Assembly: GCF_031877795.1 (NCBI RefSeq)
Contig: NC_133948.1
Span: forward strand, 11,392,948 to 11,456,947
Direction of reading: 5' to 3'
DNA: 64,000 nt
From: Strix aluco
Lineage: Eukaryota; Chordata; Aves; Strigiformes; Strigidae
Both the position numbers and the translations under genes were made by a program. Positions 25,165 to 46,825 of this stretch are shown here, piece after piece. How positions within the stretch are numbered: position 1 is the stretch's first letter; each line of letters starts with the position of its first letter. Below the pieces are notes generated by a model that had not been told where the DNA came from, ran no database searches, and was given only the letters and a program-made list of their open reading frames with translations.

Positions 25165-25322
25165 AAAAAGGTTGTGGTGAAAAGACAAAACAAAGAGAGC
25201 ACATCCTAACAAATACCCAGAGAAAAGGAAGAAGCAACATTTTCTCCCTGTGCACTCACTCCTGCTTTTCCCAGACCACAGCACTCCCTACTGCTGTACC
25301 CAAACTGCCCTCAAAAGCAAGA
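25165..25322. repeat. Unnamed dispersed repeat, copy 2
   Basis: This is the partner of 22690-22825 in direct orientation, 2.5 kb apart, with the LTR remnant and the tandem repeat lying between them. I do not recognise the family. Confidence 0.55.
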
Positions 25323-28300
25323 TGTGAAGAAGACTGCAGGGAAAATGACGTACTCCTGTCTGGTTCTGAAGATGTCTCTGATGTGCACTTTTATATAGGG
25401 TTCTTCAAAGAGGAACAATATTAGCTAATGACTGAGCTTTGCAAAAAAAGGTTTGCTGTGAAGCTGTTCCAGAGACACATGGTACTGACGCAGAGAGGAG
25501 CTCATTCAATTGTGAAGCAACAAAAAGCAACACCTTGTTATAGAAGACTAAAAACCTCCACACTGCAGTTCTGTTTCTCAGCCGGATATTGTATCAGGGA
25601 AAAAAACAACCTATCCACCCTGCAGTTGAGATTTTAGAAGACTGTAAAGATGCCAATAAGCAAGGTAAAATGCTACCACATGGGTCTATGCGTTATGTCT
25701 GCTGAGGGCCATCAGCTGCAGTACTCCAAAACCTCTAACGAGGCTGTGGGCTCATAACAGTTGTGGCCTGACTTGTCTCTCTAATGCAGGCTAAATACTG
25801 CCAACCTCCCTACAATCTCACCCCCTCTCCCCAAAAAGCCCAAACACAAAAACCTTGACAGTGCCTACTTTTGGACAACAAATATCTTCTTTGTTATTTA
25901 CAGACGTAAATTGCACTCAACACATTCAAAATTGGAATACAAAGCCAATGCACATTTGTGTTGCAGAGGTCTGTTCTCTTCTGCCAAGCGGAGTGGAGAG
26001 GCTTCTACCCTGAAAACAGAACCAAGTCTCCTGAATGGAGGATTATAAATAAATCTAATCCTCTAATCCTCATCTTTGGTTGCACCTGGACAGAGTGATT
26101 TGCAAGGTGTTCTTACCACAGTAACCAAGATCATTTGATCACTGATTTATATTCCCCGTATCCTTGCAAGGAAAGTAGTACGATTACCTTGTCAAGCAAC
26201 TTACCTGTAAACTTCCAGAGCAGAGGCAGAGGCTGTAACCTCTTCAGATTCACAGTCTCATGTCCTTCCCTGAAAGCACTTCTCCATAAAGACATTTTTC
26301 ACTTTTACCTACAGTGAGCGAATATGTTTGCCAGAAGCACAGGAATCCACAGCAGGATCACATCTGCAGCTGCTATAAACTTACAGGTAACATTCTCTTA
26401 TTCTCCAGAAGGGAACATCAGTCTGTGTCCTTTAAGGATGAAATCAAGGAAGAAGGATGAAAATAAATCAAGGTAGCACAAGTTAGGAATTGCCTAACAA
26501 GAAGGACTGATGCTTGTTGCAGGAGAGCAGAGAAATCAGAAAAGAGGGTACAAAACAGCTCTAACAGCAACAACAAAACTGCACTTTTCCAGATGCCACT
26601 GAGGGACTTCCAGCAAAGCAGCATGAATATCCTAAGAAGTATCCACTCCACTAAGCCACCACGAAGTGGCTTACTGTTCAACAGGAGGCTGATGCAGGAG
26701 GCAGTGCTCAGAGACCACCACTTCTGGGATGATCCAGCAGTTAGAGCACTTGCTGGGCCTCTGGAGACTTTGTCCCAGAGCTCCAGGGACACTGTTAGGC
26801 CAGTCACTTAAGGATTTTTCACTTGAAAAGTACTTAGGTGCCTGGCTCATTGGTTTTAGCAGGAGTTGTGTGCCCAAATCTGTCTTCAAATCCTGGTCTG
26901 AACCTCTCCGTGGCTTGGTCTCCATCTGCCTTTGTGAAGTGACAATGTCTTTATACCCTGTAACAGTTTTGTAAAGAAAAACACATGAAAGCAACAGTTG
27001 GGCACTTTACAGCATGGAGCCACGAACAAACTAAAGGGACAGTTCCATCTCCCTGCAAATCCAGGCATTCCCATTGCCTTCCCTTTGCATCACCAGCCTG
27101 GTGTTGTTGATATTCCCACTGAGTGCTCTGTCCCACTCCTGTTAATGTTTTAGGCACTACAGGACAAAATGTGAGGAGTTTTGCCTCACAACAAGCAGTT
27201 GTGCTCTGAAGTAGATGTATTAGCATCTCTCCACTGAGCTGGAAATAGAGCAAACCCGCAACCAGACAACAGATTTTAAGTCCCTAGGCAAGGGAAAATG
27301 AAGAACAAATTAAATGTTCACTGCAAGCAGTTCATTAAACAAAAGAACAATAATAGTGTTTTTCTGCCATTCTTTTCATTTCTCCCAGCATAACTACACA
27401 TCTTCTGGATACAATCTGTTTCTTTGCCAAGGCTTCAGCATTCTCCCCTGAATTAATGATGCTGGAAAATCTCCACTTTTCATAGACTCTGATAGTCTCT
27501 GCTGAGCAGCAAAGGGCTGCACAATACTCGCTTATGCAATGACTGGTCCTGTGCCAGGAATAATAGCCTGTCTACTAGGAACAACCAATTCACACACAAA
27601 ACTAAAATGCTCTTCTCATTAAATGTCTGAACTAGGTGGAGTAAAAACACCCTGAACCTACTGGTCATACTGTACGCTAATGTCAGCCTCCACACTGAGT
27701 TAAATAATCCCACACCCCAGTCTTAGAGAAACAGCATGAGCAGAGAAGGGTGGCACTTCCCAATTCATTACCTCCAAAGTACTCTTGACACTATCAAGAA
27801 CTATTATTACAGGACCAGGCAACAACAGGACACCTGAAGCAGTTAAAATGCAACTTGATCTGGGAAAGTACTTGCAGACAACCACTGCTTTGGCTACTTC
27901 AGGCACCAGCATGCTGTAGTCATATGGTAGCTCTTCTGTCCGCAGGCATGATCTGTCCCTGAGCGGATGAGGCGGTGAGCAGTATCATCTTACTTGCAAA
28001 GTAATCTGCAGCACACTGCCCATATCAGCATTTGTTTCAAGGCTATTCTGGATCATGCTTTAAAGGTAGTGTATCTGTATTTCCTCCCAAAGAAACACTG
28101 GAGGCAGGAGGGTCCCATAAAGTTAGCTTTATCTAATGTGAGAGGAGGATGACCAGGTCTTATTGTCTGAAATCAGTTTAGCTGCAATAAGGTTCAAGTC
28201 CAGATCTAAATTTTTGCCTCTGTCAGGATGGAAACATCAAAGAACCTTGTGAGAATCCTTCCTCCATTTTGACCCGTGGCTGAGAAATAAACCACCAGAT

Positions 28301-28400
28301 CATTGACACTTTCTTGTAAACCTCAGAATTCCACCCTTTGCTACCTTATCAAATCATTAATCCACTGGGATGTCAGCCTTCCATCCTTGCTCACATTTTA
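25323..28400. other. Intergenic, no gene recognised
   Basis: Apart from the SINE-like remnant near 26.8 kb, this stretch shows no identifiable feature. The open frames at 26418-26811 on both strands overlap that remnant and have no known domain. Confidence 0.6.
26730..26985 (+). repeat. MIR-like / tRNA-derived SINE remnant
   Basis: The head AGCAGTTAGAGCACTTGCTGG, then CTGGAGAC, resembles the tRNA-related head of MIR-type SINEs. About 140 bases on, the stretch GAACCTCTCCGTGGCTTGG then TCTCCATCTG resembles the MIR tail (aacctctctgtgcctcag, tttccccatctg). The divergence is large and the middle part is not assigned. Confidence 0.35.
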
Positions 28401-29325
28401 CAGAATCACAGAATCATCTAGGTTGGAAAAGACCTTGAAGATCATCCAGTCCAACCATTAACCTAACATTGACAGTTCCCAACTACAACATATCCCTCAG
28501 CGCTATGTCGACTCTACTCTTAAACCCCTCCAGGGATGGGGACTCCACCACCTCCCTGGGCAGCCCACTCCAACGCCCAACAACCTGTTCTGTAAAGAAA
28601 TGCTTCCTAATATCCAGTCTAACCCTTCCCTGGTGCAGCTTGAGGCCATTCCCTCTTGCCCTATCGCTTATTACTTCGTTAAAGAGACTCATCCCCAGCT
28701 CTCTGCAACCTCCTTTCAGGGAGTTGTAGAGGGCGATGAGGTCTCCCCTCAGCCTCTTCTCCAGACTAAACACCCCCAGTTCCCTCAGCCGCTCCTCGTA
28801 CGACATGTGCTCCAGACCCTTCACCAGCTTCGTTGCCCTTCTCTGGACACACTCGAGTCATTCAATGTCCTTTTTGTAGTGAGGGGCCCAAAACTGAACA
28901 CAGTCATCGAGGTGCGGCCTCACCAGTGCTGAGTACAGGGGCAAGATCCCTTCCCTGTCCCTGCTGGCCACGCTATTTCTGATACAAGCCAGGATGCCAT
29001 TGGCCTTCTTGGCCACCTGGGCACACCGTTGGCTCCTGTTCAGCCGGCTGTCAATCCACACCCCCAGGTCCCTCTCTGACTGGCAGCTCTCCAGCCACTC
29101 CTCCCCAAGCCTGTAGCACCGCTGGGGGTTGTTGTGGCCCAAGTGCAGCACCCAGCATTTGGCCTTATTGAAACTCCTCCAGTTGGCCTTAGCCCATCGC
29201 TCCAGCCTGTCCAGACCTCTCTGCAGAGCCTCCCTACCCTCGAGCAGATCAACACTCCCATCCAACTTGGTGTCATCTGCAAACTTACTGAGGGTGCACT
29301 CGATCCCCTCATCCAGATCTAGATT
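28401..29325 (-). mobile_element. CR1 LINE, 5'-truncated, 0.93 kb
   Basis: On the minus strand this encodes the C-terminal part of the CR1 ORF2 polyprotein. It runs from the reverse transcriptase box FADDTKL through [24 protein letters not shown] and [11 protein letters not shown] to the normal terminus IALRDML. The 3' end at 28401 has the typical CR1 tail (TTCTGTGATTCTG, reverse complement of 28401-28416), with no poly(A). One in-frame TGA at 28858-28860 interrupts the frame just after [11 protein letters not shown]. The rest is open, so the copy is moderately young but dead. The 5' truncation falls just upstream of the FADD box. Confidence 0.95.
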
Positions 29326-32300
29326 TACTGGCAGGAGGAAATAGGACATCTCTACTTTAAAGGAAAGCTCACTGTGAAGCTTAACTAGCAGAGATACACA
29401 CTGGACAGTTATTCCAAGCACCAGAAATTCATGTTTTCCGCTCCATTCTGCCCTTCTAGAAGAGGTTTTCTGGAGGGCATGGGAGATCTAGGGGCCACAT
29501 CCCTTTACTTCTGCCTTTCACTGGCAGAAATTAAGAGGCTGCTGCCTCTCCTGCAATTTTAAGAGTTGGTATAAACCAATTTCTGAGACTCTGGAGAACA
29601 GGGCTTTTACAATGTGGCATGTAATTACACTCAGAGAAGAGACACCATAGCTTGCGGCTTATCTACACGGCATCCCTTTCCAGCCTCTCTCAGTCATAAC
29701 AGACTGATATTTTGCAGGGTACCCTTAGAAAATGAACTAAAGAAAAGTACAGCTTTAGGATCAAATATAAATTAGGCACACCTGGAGAGCAGAACTGCAT
29801 ATATATGCGATGAAAGCACCTGGTCAGTGAGGAAAAGTCCTACAGTTCTGTGCAAAGCAGTTTTTTCAAGTGATACTTTCTCCAACCATTTAACTCTTCT
29901 CTGCTGTTATCAGGGTCTCCCCTGGTTTTGTACCAGAGCACAACCTTGGTGTTGACTCAGGAAGACTGGGTGGATTTCTACTTGCACCTCTTCACACATC
30001 ATTTTGCATGGCTGCAGCATAGCTTTTCTGTCCCACATAAGTACTTCAAAGGCACCTACACTAATGATATCAAAGGGCAAGTTCATGTCAAAGCTTCAGG
30101 CCTGTAGCTTGTCTCTCTGTCAAAAGCAGAAAGCTATAGTGAGCCCCGAACCCACGGAACAAGGAAAGGTTTACAAACCCACACACAAAGCAATGGCAAA
30201 GGATGAAAAGAAATGCTGCAATCTGTGACAAAAGAAAGGTGACCAATAAGGGCAGATTTTAAAAACAGACAGCTGCATCTATCATAGTATTCTCCGTCAC
30301 AGAGAAACAGATTGCTTAAGTTGCTGAACTCGAGGATTCTGCACGACCTACCTAAGTGCACATGCCCAACTAGCCAAGTACCAAGTACACACAGCATCAA
30401 GCAATGGCTGGAATAACCTGGGTTATCCCAGCACTCTGGGAACACTGAAGAGGAAAGAAAATAAGGTGTATTTTTATGCTAAAGTTTGTAATAGCACTGA
30501 GTTGATGGATTTTTTAGCAGAAGTCACCTTTCTTGCATTTTTTGCTTCCAGAGGGTTCCGGTTTCTTTATTTCATTCTCTTATCGACAGAGCCATCTAGT
30601 GGATGAGGCATCATTTGTTAGAAGGAAATTTTGATTTACCACGCTGTAAGGATAATACACACATCGCACATAGGCTCTTCAAAGCAGCCTGTAACAAACT
30701 AGCATATTGGTTAGTCTAGTCAGAAATTGCCAAGTGATATGTTTGTCTTGGCTGGGGCTTAAATGCCTACTTTTCAACATTAAGTCACAGTATCTTCCTG
30801 AAGAGGGTAAACAGTTCATCCTAGACCCAGACTTAACCTGAATTCATAGTGCAGAGCTTTTCGTTTATGCAAAATCCAGTATCTTCTTCAAAGCTGATGT
30901 GGATTAGAGATGTTACATGTTTTAAGTAAAGCTTAAAAGCTAAGGCAACACTGGTTGGAAAAAAATTTTTTTAGAAAAGTTTCATTGCTGTGTGCTCAGT
31001 GGACAGTCACAAATACAGAACGTGAGAAACATCAGAAGGGGCAGACACTTCTTAAAGCAGATACATTGCAGAGTTTGTTCTATCAGCCCAACCTACTGGG
31101 GAGAGTTATTGTTTCTTTTCTGAAATTCATGGCTGTCCCCCTGCCCATCAGCACTTTCAGAGAGGAGATCGCAGTGGAGGGAACAGAAGCTTGGCATTGC
31201 ACAGGAAAGACGAACAGGAACTTTAAAAAGCAATAGACAAGTAAGCCAATTATCATTAGTGAAAACAATCCCCAACAAACCTGCTACTGCCAGGCAGCTT
31301 TAATTTGCTTAAATAGGATTTAACCATTATACTCTTTAGGGTTCCCCTTAGTGTTTCAAAGCCTTTGCCATTCCAGTAGCTGTCTGTGGTCAAATGTGGT
31401 GCCATTTCTCCCCTCTCTCTGCAAAAGCAGCTAACATCTAACCTTCAGAAAAGGCTACATGCTATTCTACAGTCGGAAGGAAATAGTGAGATGCAAAGCC
31501 AATGGGCCAGATTTGGAGTCTTGCCAAAATGTTGAATCCCTTCCAAAAGATAGTTTTAGTCAAGTCCCCCATCTGTGGCTTACTTCCTTTTTCACATATT
31601 AATAGCTCTTTCTGGAGGCTTTACAGAAAAAGAAAGCAGAGCTTTGATGGGTAGGAAGTACCAGACAATCCTGGCAAAAAAGATGTGGCAACCCTCACTA
31701 TTTCCTCAAGAGGTTACAGGGAGACCCCACAGAAACCAGACCCAAAGGAGTTTTGGCAAAGTGATTTCTCCTTGTTCAAACTGTGAGAACACCTCTTGTC
31801 TCTCGTATTACTAAACAAGGTAACTGTAACTTCCTTTGTCACGCACTGCAAGTTAGCCATGGCCAGGATGACACCCTTTAATCAGAACAGTTTACCATCC
31901 TTCAACACACACTCCATTCTATACTAGTTTCTATTTATGGCAATTAACTGTTGCACTAATCAATCTCAGGTTCCTATTAGGCGTTTGCTTTGGAAGAGAA
32001 GGCAGTTCCAGCTGCTGAAGAAACATCCTATAAAACCTTGCAGCAGATACTCAGACAGAAAGCAATCATGTATTGTGCCACTCCTGTTCTGCCTGTTGAT
32101 GGTAGTGTAACTCCATTGTACGAAAACTCTGACTTGATTAGCAACACAATCACAAGCCTGATGTATTAAAAGCAATAAAAAAGTCAGATGTCTTATTTGC
32201 AGTGTGCTATTTCAAATAGTCATACTACTACCTACTAGGGAAGTGATCATCTCGCATACCACCATACAGCAACACACAAAGCCAGTGGCTGTCAACAGAA

Positions 32301-33100
32301 ATGCCTAGTCTTACCTCCCACCCCATTTCCACAGATCCCAGGCATTATCATGGGATACTACAAGCAGACAGTTCGATTCTTACCATGAAGCTCATGGTAC
32401 AGCAACAGGATGAAATTACCTTCTTTGTGTTAAAAAAATGTCAGTCTCAGAGGGCATCTAGTATAATGACTCAAAATGGACTTCAGCTTCATGTTGATTT
32501 TAAGATGGTCTTTCTCAAATCAGTCTTGTGAAATTCAGAAGCCTTTGCTTAAGCATGAGGAAGAAATTCTGTTTCCTCTCCCACAGTAAGAGCTAGAACC
32601 AAACTATTAAAGAGTTCCAAACACTACAGCTGTTACTCCTAGGGATAAGGTTGTAGTTTCTATATAGATCAGTTCAGTTTTACTTGCCTGTATCTTACAC
32701 AGGTACACACTCAGAGGGATGTGACCTGATCAACTGCTATCAGTCATGATTCTCTTCTGACTGACTGTCAATTTGAAGAATGACACATTTTCACAAGAAA
32801 GTGTTTAGTATCATTGCTAAAACCCCAAATTGCTCATTTTAAGTTGGAAACACTGTCTTCAGGAAAGCATTACTGCTACATGAACATGACTCACAGGCCC
32901 TGTTTTGAAGCACAGGGATCTGTGAAAACCATCTTGTCTTTTGGACAAGTTCCTTAGTCTAGTCATAAGATGACACAACAGCACTTTCATAGCTAAGCTC
33001 AAGTGTATCTTAAACACATTTTAAGGAGGTTTCTAATGCAAATATTTAGGGTTGCTATCCAGAAGAACATGTTGCAGGGTTCTCCTATTGATGTGAGACC
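29326..33100. other. Intergenic / distal SNRPD3 3' flank, no gene recognised
   Basis: AT-rich sequence without exons or repeats that I can name. The open frames are short and unlike any family I know. Confidence 0.6.
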
Positions 33101-33109
33101 AAATACAGC

Positions 33110-33115
33110 TTTATT
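33110..33115 (-). terminator. SNRPD3: Candidate distal SNRPD3 polyadenylation signal
   Basis: This is an AATAAA in SNRPD3 sense (TTTATT on the + strand), about 1.08 kb past the stop codon. It would give a long AT-rich 3' UTR. Confidence 0.4.
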
Positions 33116-34109
33116 TACAGACAATTCAACAAATTAATACATTAGCTCAACTTCCATGTCTGCACACAAGGGAGTCTTCACAGCATCAGAGCAGGAAAGC
33201 ATGACTAGATATTTTGTAGATGTACAGACTGATGATTGTATGCAAATATGTGATTAGGTACAGAAGTGTTACATTTAAACATTTCAACCATTTAAGTCAG
33301 TAAGAACAACCACACCATACTTTTAGCGAAATAAAGTTACAACTACATTTGGCTTCCTGCACATCAGCTGATGATCTATATGACTGCGTATAGATGTTTA
33401 GACCAAAAGATCAAGTTGATCCTAAGTTTTGTTCAAAAGATTAGCATTTGTATTGAGTTGTATTTAACGCATAACCATTTATAAGACTTTCCCCATACCT
33501 CTGCACTACCTTTCAAATTTACAATACATTTCAAATTCATCCTTTCAAATGCCTATTTTGTATTGTCTTCTTTTCCCAGGCAGAGGGAAAAACATACTAA
33601 GAGAGTTAGAACAGAATTTTTCACTGCAAATATAGACTCAGGCTATCAAAGTTTTGTGTTCCTAATGAAAAATTGTCCCTGTATCCAAAAAGAATAAGAA
33701 ATGCAAGAATACAAGCTCAATGTACAGATCTGAAGATAGACCTCTACCTGTTCTAGGTCCACATAAAGCAAAAGAACATAGTGCTTTGCTTCTCCGGAAG
33801 CTGCATCTGTTTCACTGTATTTTCCATAAATGCGGCTGCTAATATGACTTTAAAACACACTATTCAAAAATTCTTCATCAAGAATGCCTTATAATTCTTT
33901 AGAGAATGAATGACAACAGGACTAAAGAAGAAAAAGGAAACATGACGATCTTTAAAGGTCAATGCATCACACAAATACAAAGTAGTCAAATCTAGATATA
34001 AAGTCCACTACTTTCCAGACAAAGCTCTTTTAAGTTTGAAATCAATCTATAATGTATTTGCCCAAGAGGAGTTCTGTCATGTAAGAGCAGACAAGTTTTG
34101 TCAGAAACA

Positions 34110-34115
34110 TTTATT
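34110..34115 (-). terminator. SNRPD3: Candidate proximal SNRPD3 polyadenylation signal
   Basis: An AATAAA in SNRPD3 sense lies 79 bases past the stop codon. Use of this site would give a short 3' UTR typical of a housekeeping Sm-protein mRNA. Confidence 0.5.
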
Positions 34116-34193
34116 AAACAAAACTGATACCAATGCACATGTAGTCAAGTTAATACTCCCTAATAAAAAAAAGCATGTTGATCAAGACCAAAA

Positions 34194-36183
<1,990 letters not shown>

Positions 36184-36960
36184 CTGAGACAAGAAAAAAA
36201 CAAAACATAATCACAAAGAAAGTTGTAAACTAGGTTTTATCTATGCAATCTGTGATCTTCCCCAGGGTAAAGCACCGATCTTCTCTCTTGCCCAAACACA
36301 CCATATGCTTTAACAATGCATTAATAAAACTCCTCTAGAAAGATACCCACGGGGGAAAAAAGAAAAAAAGTTAAAATAGCGAAAGTGAGTCTTTTCCAGG
36401 TCTCTCCTGACCTTGGAAATTCAGTTGTAAACACCAGGTAACAGACCACTTATATAGAGAGGTGCACCTCAAACACAGATAGCCCCAGGCGCACACCTTA
36501 ACGTACAGCCAGCCTCACCGCCTACGAGCTAAGCCAGACCTGCGGGTAGCACAACCGCACTCGCAGACCACATCACCTACGCAACAGGCCTTACTACCAG
36601 GGACCCCAGCCCACACCACACGCCGCAGCCCTGGCGAGTGCCCAGCACGACCCTCCCTCACTTGAGGGCCCCCCCAGCCTCAGCCCTGCCCCAGAGGCAG
36701 AGCAGGGCCCGGGCCCAGGCCCGGCGGTGAGGCCCATCCCCGAGCGGCCGAGCAGAGGCCCCGAGGCCTGCGCAACCCAGCGGCCGCCCCACCGCGGCTT
36801 TGCCCCCTCAGGCCCGGGCGCCCGAAGGAGCCCGCAGGCCCCAGGGGATGCGGCACAGCTCGGATGCTTCCCCGCAGCGCGCGGAGAGGGGGAAGAGCCC
36901 TGCCGCTCCCGGGGACACGCAGGCGACCGGGGAACCCCCCTGGGACCCAGCAGCGCCGCC
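36184..36960 (-). other. SNRPD3: SNRPD3 intron 1
   Basis: This separates the CpG-island first exon from the first coding exon. GC content rises steeply from about 36600 upwards as it enters the CpG island. No other feature is seen. Confidence 0.6.
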
Positions 36961-36966
36961 GCTCAC

Positions 36967-37040
36967 CAACCGCCTTAGGCCGGGCCCACGCTCACCCCTA
37001 ATGGCCTCCTCCAGCTTCCCGCCGTGCACCGCGCGCCGGA
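36967..37040 (-). other. SNRPD3: Candidate non-coding exon 1 of SNRPD3
   Basis: Reading the minus strand from the ETS sites, two donor-like GGTGAGC sequences occur, ending exons at 36996 or 36967. Either could splice to the acceptor at 36183. The transcription start is not defined by sequence; 37040 is only a nominal limit. Confidence 0.4.
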
Positions 37041-37050
37041 AGCGGAAGTG
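37036..37050 (+). promoter_or_regulatory. Tandem ETS-family sites (CCGGAAGCGGAAGTG)
   Basis: Two GGAAG cores are spaced 7 bases apart in the middle of the CpG island. Such GABPA/ELK-type sites are common in TATA-less bidirectional promoters of housekeeping genes and often mark the start region. Binding is inferred. Confidence 0.6.
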
Positions 37051-37534
37051 GGCGGCGGGCGCGACACGGCCCCTGCCCGCCCCTCCCGGCCCCGCCACCG
37101 CCAGGGCGCCCGGCGCCGCCGGGCCGCGTTGCCTCGGCACCACGGTTCCGCCGCAGTCTTGTCCCGCCGGCCGGGGGCAGCCCCGTCCTGCCGGCGGAGC
37201 CCCGCTGCCGGGGCAGGGCTGGCTACCGGCACGGCCCGCGCTTCCCCGCCCGCCTCAGGTCGCGCCCCGGCCCTCGGTCCCGCGTCCCCCGCCCGCCGTG
37301 ACATGCCCCTGCCCACCGGCGCACCCGACCGCCGTCGCCCACACCGCCGCGACGGCGCGGGGCCGGCGCCCCGGGGCCCGGCCCCCCGCAGCCCCCGCCT
37401 CCGCCCCCGCCCCCGGGGCCGGAGCCGGGAGGAGCCAGCGCCGCGCCGAGGCATGCCGGGCCCCTGGGCCGCGCCGCCGCCCGGGCCGGCTCGGCGGGGC
37501 CGGCAGTGAGCGGGCGGCAGGCCCCGCCGCCGCC

Positions 37535-44036
<6,502 letters not shown>

Positions 44037-44380
44037 CACCCACACCTGATACTTCTGGTCCTTTCCTGTGCAGCCTGCATGGCAGCTGGCTGCTTGTCTC
44101 AGGACTCCCCCTGCAGAGACCGTGCTCCGGAATTGCAGTGGGATCTTAAACAAGGGAGGCTTTATAGACATTGATAGGACTATACTGAAATGCTGTCTTT
44201 ACCTTTTTTTTTTTTCCTGATGACATACCTGATTTTGCAATGTATGTCTCACTTTTTTTTTCTTCCTTATTTTCAACATTGCACACTTGACAGCAGTTTT
44301 AAAATACAGGCCCAGGGCCTGTTCACTTTGAGCTTATTTTCAAATTAAACACATGAGAATAAAGCACCAAATTAATGAAC
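44037..44380 (+). other. GUCD1: GUCD1 3' UTR (proximal form)
   Basis: Sequence from the stop codon to just past the first AATAAA, containing two T-rich tracts near 44204-44216 and 44254-44261. A longer form is possible (see the distal signal near 46.8 kb). Confidence 0.55.
44358..44363 (+). terminator. GUCD1: Candidate proximal GUCD1 polyadenylation signal
   Basis: A canonical AATAAA lies 322 bases after the stop codon, with an ATTAAA 13 bases upstream of it (44345-44350). Confidence 0.55.
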
Positions 44381-44589
44381 TTTAACACTTGGTAACACAT
44401 GCATAGGTTTAGGTAAAAAAAAAGAGGAAAAAAAATAGGAAATACCTGTTTCTCTCTCTCTGTCAAAGCATCAAGGGCTGATCTTCATCCTAAATCTAGG
44501 GATTTGAGGTTCAGCAGGGTGTTATGGAAGGAAAAAATACTGACTTAAACCACTTTTAAATAACAAAAATGCCTTGCTGGCTTACCAAT

Positions 44590-44704
44590 AGAATCACAGA
44601 ATCATCTAGGTTGGAAAAGACCTTGAAGATCACCTAGTCCAACCATTAACCTAACATTGACAGTTCTCAAGTACACCATATCCTTAAGTGCTATGTCAAC
44701 CCCC
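44590..44704 (-). mobile_element. Short CR1 LINE 3' fragment
   Basis: This is 115 bp nearly identical to the 3' end of the larger CR1 at 28401, in the same orientation (GAATCACAGAATCATCTAGG, then the GTCCAACCATTAACC region). It is severely 5'-truncated. A 7-base direct repeat, CCAATAG, flanks it (44585-44591 and 44703-44709). Confidence 0.93.
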
Positions 44705-46819
44705 AATAGTATCTGCATTGTAGGAATGAAACACATTTACTCAAGGAAACTTCCCAAATTCACCTTACACAGATTTAGCATTTATGCCACTGCATAAAAC
44801 TTTGAATCGTAGTTATTGGTATTGTTCCTTGTACTACAAACTCACTCTCATTTGGCTAAATCCTCTAGGATGACTGCTCAGAGCTCTGTATTGCTCCAAA
44901 AGTTTAAGTGAAGACATTTTATTTGTACCTAGAAGTCTTTATTGCTTTTTGCAGAAACCTCTGAACTTTATGCCACCTACTTGTGCCAGTTTCTGCAGAA
45001 TCCATTCTAAATATAAACTTGTAAACTTATTAAGCAAATACAGAAAATGGTCATGCACAGTAATGATATACATTTTTGTGTAAATTGTAAATACCTGACA
45101 GCATATACTGGATTGTAACTAAAATGCTGAATCATAATTTGAGCCAAATTTTGCTATTGGCATCAGTTCAGTGACCTTTTAAGAAGAGCTGAAATCAATT
45201 AAGAAAAGAGGGAATACAAACATCTCTTTGCTAAAGTAAAAAAGCAGGAACTCAGATTTTCTAGCTCATATACTACAGCTGTATTTGGATTAAGCTGGAG
45301 TTACCATATTCAGACATTATGAAGTGAAATTGCTAGCAGTCCCTTCATAATCCTTCCGTGTATTACCTGGCTTTAATTACTTTGCTGAGGAGCACTGTAA
45401 AGTGTAGGAAATAGCCACCTATTTCAGATTCATCCATCAGTTTCCTACAAGTCTTGATCTCCAGTTCTGCCTATGTTGAAGTGGGTACAAAAATCGATGT
45501 TAATACTGATGTACAGCTAGCAAAATTTTATTTTGCACTTAAGACAGACATCCCACACCTTTGGCACACCTTTGGCATGGCTTTAGGAGAAGTGTTCGAG
45601 TTCTAGAACTGCATGGGATAACAGCAAAAGGACATTGTTATTTAGTGGTGAAAATAATAGGAATCACTTTAAGCATGGTAAAAAATTTTTCTAAGAGAAA
45701 ACATTTTCTTTTATCAGCTGTTGACTTCTGAAAAGTATCTGGAAAGTGTTCAGTAGGTATGCATAGTAGAATCGAGTGCTCCTTTGTACAAAGGCTAAAA
45801 ATAGTAACAGACATTTAAAATGCAGTGGCCTTTTTAAGTTCTGAACAAAAAGTATGTGACAAGAAATTTTCAGTGTATCAGATTTTTCTTATCACTGCTG
45901 AAGTTGGAATACGTTTTGGCACTGATACTTGCAGAACTAGTAAAAATTAGGATGTGATTTGTGAGCCGTAGAACCAGATCAGTGCCACTAGCAGAATCCC
46001 AGAAAAAAGGTACAAACCCTATTATAGAGAATGCCTTCCAACTCCTCCAAAGTCACCAGGTGGCTACCGATCTAGGAATTTTTATTTCCAAGTCCAAATT
46101 TACAATGTTTGATTTGGAGAGACTGTACTAGCTATGTTAATTAATAACAGGTATGTAAACTACAGATTGATAGAGTACTTCCTTAACCCATGCATTTTCG
46201 GGTAGGTAGTTCATTCAATACCATTAAACTGCCACAGGATTTATTTTAGAGCAAGCTTGGTTAGGTAAATAAAAACAATTCTTACAAAAGATTTGTAATT
46301 GACATTTAGCCTCTTATAGGTTCAGTTATCCAAATGTGAATCTTGAGCTTATACATAAAACATGAATTTAAGGGCATGCTAAATGTTCTGAAGTGCACAG
46401 ATAGGTGTAACAATGTTGACTGTTAAACATTTGGTACCCAGGGTTTAAATACTTTAACAAAACTGAAAAAGCTGTTTAAGCTAATACAAAAGGAGAGTTC
46501 CACCATTGCAACAGGATCTCTTAGAGCTGCCAAATGGAAGATAGTTATGAGAGATGAAAACACAAGAAGCAGAAGCCAAGTGAAAAGACAGAGTATTTAT
46601 ATGACACAAATTCAGATTAAAAGCAGCTCACTGCACAAGCACTCAGAACACTGCATATTCTGAAACTTCTTCCCATTACAAGATTGTCTATCAAAATACT
46701 CATTATGAAAATGTTTTGTCACTTTGTTTCCTTCATGATGTCAATAGCAAAAGAAGGGGTATTTTACATGCAGGGATTTTATACATAAATATATTTTTAT
46801 TTGTAATTAAGCCATTCTC

Positions 46820-46825
46820 AATAAA
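46820..46825 (+). terminator. GUCD1: Candidate distal GUCD1 polyadenylation signal
   Basis: An AATAAA on the + strand, 2.8 kb after the GUCD1 stop. Mammalian GUCD1 mRNAs have a long 3' UTR as far as I recall, so a distal site is plausible. Confidence 0.35.

Noticed and set aside
28483-29421. Two minus strand open frames that could be called a gene
   Set aside because: They are the CR1 ORF2 remnant, split by one in-frame stop codon. They are part of a mobile element, not a host gene.
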